DNA of 64,000 nucleotides. It comes from Primula veris (Eukaryota > Streptophyta > Magnoliopsida > Ericales > Primulaceae). The position numbers and the translations under genes are program-made. The notes below the pieces were generated by a model. It made no database searches. It saw only the letters and a list, made by a program, of their open reading frames with translations, and was not told the origin of the DNA. Shown here piece after piece: positions 59,640-64,000 of this stretch (the stretch's first letter is position 1; each line of letters opens with the position of its first letter). The stretch is from assembly GCA_963682055.1 (NCBI GenBank), contig OY821741.1:26544711-26608710 (forward strand). The letters are read 5' to 3'.

Positions 59640-61560
59640 ATTCTTAAAGGTGAAATCAATGGCGAAAGCCAAGTTGATAGTTAAGCCACCAAAAGGTCTC
59701 ATGAAAAGTCTAGTGTTGCTTAGGTTAATGGAAATGTTTCTGTTTCTAAACTGAAAGGTTATAAGAAAAGGAAAAAGTCACATGAACCGGTAGCAAGTCA
59801 TTTAAAGTAATATTGTCCGATACATTTAACTTAAGATTAAGCTATAAGTTATGTCTTTTTTACTTGTTGCTAAAAAAATGTTTAGTGATTGTATCTACTG
59901 TAAGTTGGGTGTGTATTGGAATCACTAATTATGGTTGTATTTATTGTAAAAGTTCCAGTAAACCAAACAGTTTAGTGATGCCGAGATACTATACTTTTTG
60001 GAAGATTGCACAAGATGCAAGTAGTTAGAGTGGAAAATATTATAATTGATTAGTATTAATCATATATTTATAAGAATAGACATTCTATATAAACCTTCCA
60101 TTAGAAAGAGCTTTGGTTCGGTTTCTAAGATAATGGATGAAGATATTTTGTCTATTTTAACGACTCTCCCGTTATTAGGATAAATAAACAATTTATTTGA
60201 TAAGGTAAATAAGTGAATGACGGTTATATTATTAGTAATTCTAATTCTACATCGTAATTAAATTTGTAGAATAAATTTATTAACATACTATGTAAGATAA
60301 ATTAATTTTCAAATAATGAATTATACATAACTTTGCCATGTCCACCTAAGTTATTTTAATCTAAAAAGGATGCAAGGTTGGTTTAAAATGGTCCATTTGG
60401 ATCATGAAAGTGGAGACACTACCAACTCTTGAATCATGTTTAGATAGTAAAATTACCAAGTGATCTTTCACGATCAAATGTTATATGAGTTAAAGAAGTG
60501 TAAGAATTAGTTCATTCTGATTTGTGTAATTCTACGAAATCCATGATACATGAGTTTTTGAATAGGCGGTCACATTTATTTGTGATTATTCAAATTATAT
60601 GTACATTCATTTGATGCGTCATACGTTTAAGTGTTTTGAAGTATTCAATGCATTTAAAAAGAAGAAAGATAAGAATCTTAGAAATGTATATAGACAATTT
60701 GATATGATTGAGATGGAGAGTAACTCTTTGGATAGCTAATGGACAACTTATCAGATGTAGGGATTATGTCCCATTTGACTACGCTTAGTATATAATCATC
60801 TAACAGTGTATCAAAATGAAGGTAAAAGACTCTTATATGAATGGTTAGGTTGATAATGGATTATTAAGTTAATTTTATTCGTTTTTGGCTACATAGTAGA
60901 AACATAGAGTACATCTTCCACTCGGTTTCATCTTAGCTAAATACCGAGTACTTCCTTAGAACTTTATATTTGGAGCAAGCCTAGTATTAGGAAGTTCTGG
61001 TATGTGGGAGTCTAACACACGTGTTGAATGGAAAAGCAAAATAAGTTTAAATCAAGTATTGATGTTTGTTTCTTGTAGGTTATACAAAAGAAACGAAAAA
61101 TGGTTTAGTCCTAAGAATCGGAAGTCATTGTTAGCACACATGACTGATTCTTGGAAAATTATTAGATGTTACCATGGAACCAAAATAAAGTTAGATTGAT
61201 AGTATTTAAGAGAAAGTAAAGGGACATTTATTTTTATTACATACCTATAGTTGAAAATGAAACGTCGCATGATGGACTCACATATACGTTTTCTCAGTGG
61301 GAGAAATCGAGTGATTCATGCAGAGAATGTTGGTGTATAACACCATTTCAAATGTACTAAGCACGGGATGTTCATCGTAGTGGGAGGGTCTTGAAACGGC
61401 CTAGACGTTTCTTATACTTAAAGGATAATCTTACGAGATGATTCTTGATAAGTTGGAAACTAAACCTAGTAGCTACAATGAATCTTAAGGAGATAAAGAA
61501 AGATTCAAGGCATTGGCAATTAGCTGTAAAATCTGGTTAAGACAGTTTTGCTTATTAGAA
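59640..61560 (+). pseudogene. Copia gag-pol pseudogene 2
   Basis: Near 59,680 a Lys-rich gag tail reads VKPPKGLMKS and, in the next frames, GYKKRKKSHE. From 60,890 to 61,110 integrase-end text survives: NTEYFLRTLYLEQA, then CLFLVGYTKETKNG, which matches the conserved CFFVGYPKETKGYY of Copia integrase C-terminal regions. Stops are dense. No reverse transcriptase motif could be read before the right LTR, so that part is lost or worn out. Confidence 0.55.
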
Positions 61561-62395
61561 GTCTTGAGTAGTACTTTTATATTGCAACCAGATGTTCTTC
61601 AAGTTAAGGGCCAATAGCATAGGTTGTGCAAGCTTAACAAATCTTTAGACTTAAGTAGGCATCTAGGTCTTAGTTTATCCGTTTTTTATCGGGCTATAAA
61701 GTCTTATGATTTTTTATCAATGGTCGGATAAATAGTATAAGTACCGAAAGCGTGATGGGTACATTTTTGATATTTTTTGTACTTTGTGTAAATTAACTTA
61801 GTCATCAGATGTGATTTGGGATTGTTATTAACAGTAAATGTATGGTTATCCAGATAGTTAGATATAAATGGATTTGAGATAAGTCAGTCACATCAATTGA
61901 TGTTGTGATTCTCACAAATCAAGTTATATCAATTATAATTCTAGCCGAATTTAGCATAATAGTTTCCAAGAAAGGATGACTCATTTCAGATTTGGAATGT
62001 TGTATAGACGGTTTGATATGTGTTTGCAATTGTAAGTCTCATGTATGTTATGAAATTTGTTAGATATTATATTTATTTTTCCTTTAGCATTATTAGTATA
62101 TATAAATCTAGCTCATGGTCAGATTGTTTAAGTATGGAAGATGTTTAATAAATTATCTTAAATGATTAAGGATTAAATATAGTTTTAACAAGAAGTTAGT
62201 CTATAATCATTTTTGATCGGTAGACTTGCATTTTCAGTCAAGTAGCAATTCTAGAAAATCAACAAAAGTAGAATTAAAAGTAAATATGATTACATCCTAA
62301 CTTTCTAGTAGACCCTTTATTAATACTTTTTCGGTAAGGTCTTAGATAAATAGAGGGGATAAGAGTTTAATGTAGGGCATCATGGCTTTAAATAT

Positions 62396-62406
62396 AAGTG
62401 GGAGAT
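62396..62406 (+). promoter_or_regulatory. Polypurine tract of Copia element 2
   Basis: AAGTGGGAGAT directly before TGTTAGAATAG, the standard Copia arrangement. Confidence 0.85.
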
Positions 62407-63910
62407 TGTTAGAATAGTATACTAAAAGATATGATTTATTGTCAGTTTTAGTATTTATTTATTAACAATGAATGATTTATTTGAGAATAGTTTTGAGCAA
62501 TGTTGTACATATTATTTATATGTACATGTGTCTTTATTTTGTATATTAAGTGATTTAGTGTGTAGAGTACGACTTACACACGGAAGATCAAATCACTAGT
62601 TCTTACAGAATATATTTTATCGTTCACAACTTTAGATGGACTGCACAACCATCGGCATAGTTGTAGCACAGAATTTTAGTAGGTTTGTCTTGACTACATG
62701 GAACGGTTGAGTTCCGACTCTTTGGGCTAGTATACTTAGAGTATATTGAACAGGACAAAGTGGTATTATTTTATGGTACTTACCGGAATAAAATAATTAT
62801 ACCTAAGAAATTATTATGATTACTCATACTCTTATACCCTAAATTATTTTCGATACACATATTTATAATGTATACTACTTTGATTTGCAATGGGTGAGAT
62901 TTGTTATAGTCAACAAACCCGTACATTGGGCAGTAACATTATTTATATGGTGTGTGTCTATAATTGACGGAATTCACGTCACTTAACAGGGATTGATGAT
63001 ATCCACTCGAAAAACTTATAAGTTTTCTTAGTGTCAAATCTTGCAATTTGATATTATATCCGACACAACAAATAAGTTAAGTGGTAAGTTCGAGGAAATA
63101 ATATGTCAAGTAAATTAATTGTCAGTGAATTATTTACTCGGTGAATATCTGTAATCTTAACGTGAGGAGATATTTAAGTAATTAATAATGTGCTCTCAAA
63201 TATTAATTTGAGAAGTAATAAGACTGCAATTATATTGTCTAATGAAAATGAATATAATTTACTGATAGATTATCCTATGATTATAAAAATATTAATTAGA
63301 TAATATTATATTATTTTTTTAATTAAAACTATACTCCCTCCGTTCCTGTTTAATTGTCCACTACGAAACTACGTGCAATTTTGACCGGCCAAGAACTTGT
63401 ATCAAAATTGTTGGAATGAAATTTTTTAAAAGTTGATAATATAGTTCAAATGTTAAAATTTATGATTAGATTTTAAAAAAATTCATTCCGACAATTTTGA
63501 TATAAGTTATAAACCGGTCAAAATTGCACGTAGTTTCGTAGTGGACAATTAAACGGGAATGGAGGGAGTGTAATATTTATTAATTGAGTTATAATATAAG
63601 TAGGGTTAAACATTTAGGTTAAGTAGAAGTTGTATTCTTCTTATGCACTAGGTCGCTACAGTAGCCTATAAATACACTCTTATGCCTTGGAAAATAAAAA
63701 TAGTTTCATAAAAACAATTCTAGGGTTCCTAACAGTTTGAGAGTACATCTCTCTAAAAAGCAAGAAGTATAATAGGAATACGGTAGAAGATCAAGTGTAA
63801 TCTAGCTCTGCCCGTGAGTTATTTATGTATCGTTTTTTATTAAATTCATATACACTATAATCAGAATTCAATGTTAGTTTTTCGTTGTAAAACCAAACAT
63901 GTTTCCAATA
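62407..63910 (+). repeat. 3' LTR of Copia element 2
   Basis: Matches the 5' LTR apart from the Stowaway at 63332-63570. Confidence 0.8.
63332..63570. mobile_element. Stowaway MITE (Tc1/mariner)
   Basis: 239 bp with ends TACTCCCTCCGTTCC and, reversed, CACTCCCTCCATTCC, flanked by TA. The whole element is nearly palindromic (TGTCCACTACGAAACTACGT repeated inverted). The other LTR near 57,375 shows the empty site. Confidence 0.92.
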
Positions 63911-64000
63911 CTGTGAAGGCCAATTCAGTATCTTGTTTTCCAGTCACCAAGTTAACCACTTGGTCATATTTTTCTTTGTATTCTAGTTGTTATTAGGTTG

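Larger units (their letters stand above)
55608..63915 (+). mobile_element. Decayed full-length Copia element 2
   Basis: Left LTR 55613-57694, right LTR 62407-63910, both starting TGTTAGAATA and ending near TTTCAACCA or TTTCCAATA. The polypurine tract AAGTGGGAGAT directly precedes the right LTR. The flanks TTGTG (55608-55612) and CTGTG (63911-63915) fit a worn target duplication. After removing one nested MITE per LTR both are about 1.25-1.27 kb. The interior holds gag and integrase traces but no intact frame. Confidence 0.8.

Noticed and set aside
1..64000. Search for tRNA, rRNA, CRISPR arrays and bacterial-type operons
   Set aside because: None seen; the TGGTATCAGAGC strings are retrotransposon primer sites, not tRNA genes.

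Overview
The window is nuclear DNA of a flowering plant, probably a dicot. It is AT-rich and holds nested LTR retrotransposons, MITEs, a LINE tail, Helitron and CACTA ends, and decayed duplicates of plant genes. I see no intact host gene, rRNA, tRNA or CRISPR array. The only long open coding region is the gag-pol of a Ty3/gypsy chromovirus on the minus strand.

Layout. 1-14.25 kb: copy A of a large palindrome (axis near 12,906), split by a young full-length Tekay/Del-type element (1193-11563, TSD CATTC). 14.25-20.3 kb: a Copia LTR scrap, then a decayed Athila/Tat-like gypsy relic with a gag pseudogene. 20.3-23.6 kb: MITE-like and unassigned AT-rich DNA. 23.6-39.7 kb: copy B of the palindrome (axis near 30,841). 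It carries a solo LTR (TSD GATTT), a Mutator-like foldback MITE (TSD ATGTTATGTA), a gag-only Copia element (TSD ATCTT) and a 5'-truncated LINE (TSD TAACCTTTTT). 40-43.4 kb: a CACTA end, a tandem duplication, and a second form of Tekay solo LTR (TSD ACTAG). 43.8-47.8 kb: a non-autonomous LTR element (TSD GAAAC) carrying a DEK_C-like reading frame, a MITE and a Helitron 3' end. 48.4-54.9 kb: a decayed Copia element. 55.6-63.9 kb: a second decayed Copia element with a MITE in one LTR and a Stowaway in the other.

Each palindrome arm carries two gene remnants that read toward the axis: a trihelix (GT-type, ASIL/ENAP-like) transcription factor pseudogene, and an unidentified gene that keeps a GT-AG intron. 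Insertions differ between arms and between copies A and B, so one copy shows the empty site of the other's insertion, and the order of events can be read.

The most unusual signal is in the Tekay family. Its 3' end has two polypurine tracts about 450 bp apart, each followed by a TGTAAC LTR-like start. Perfect target duplications show that insertions in this window used both boundaries, so the family makes short (about 1.7-1.9 kb) and long (about 2.15 kb) LTRs.
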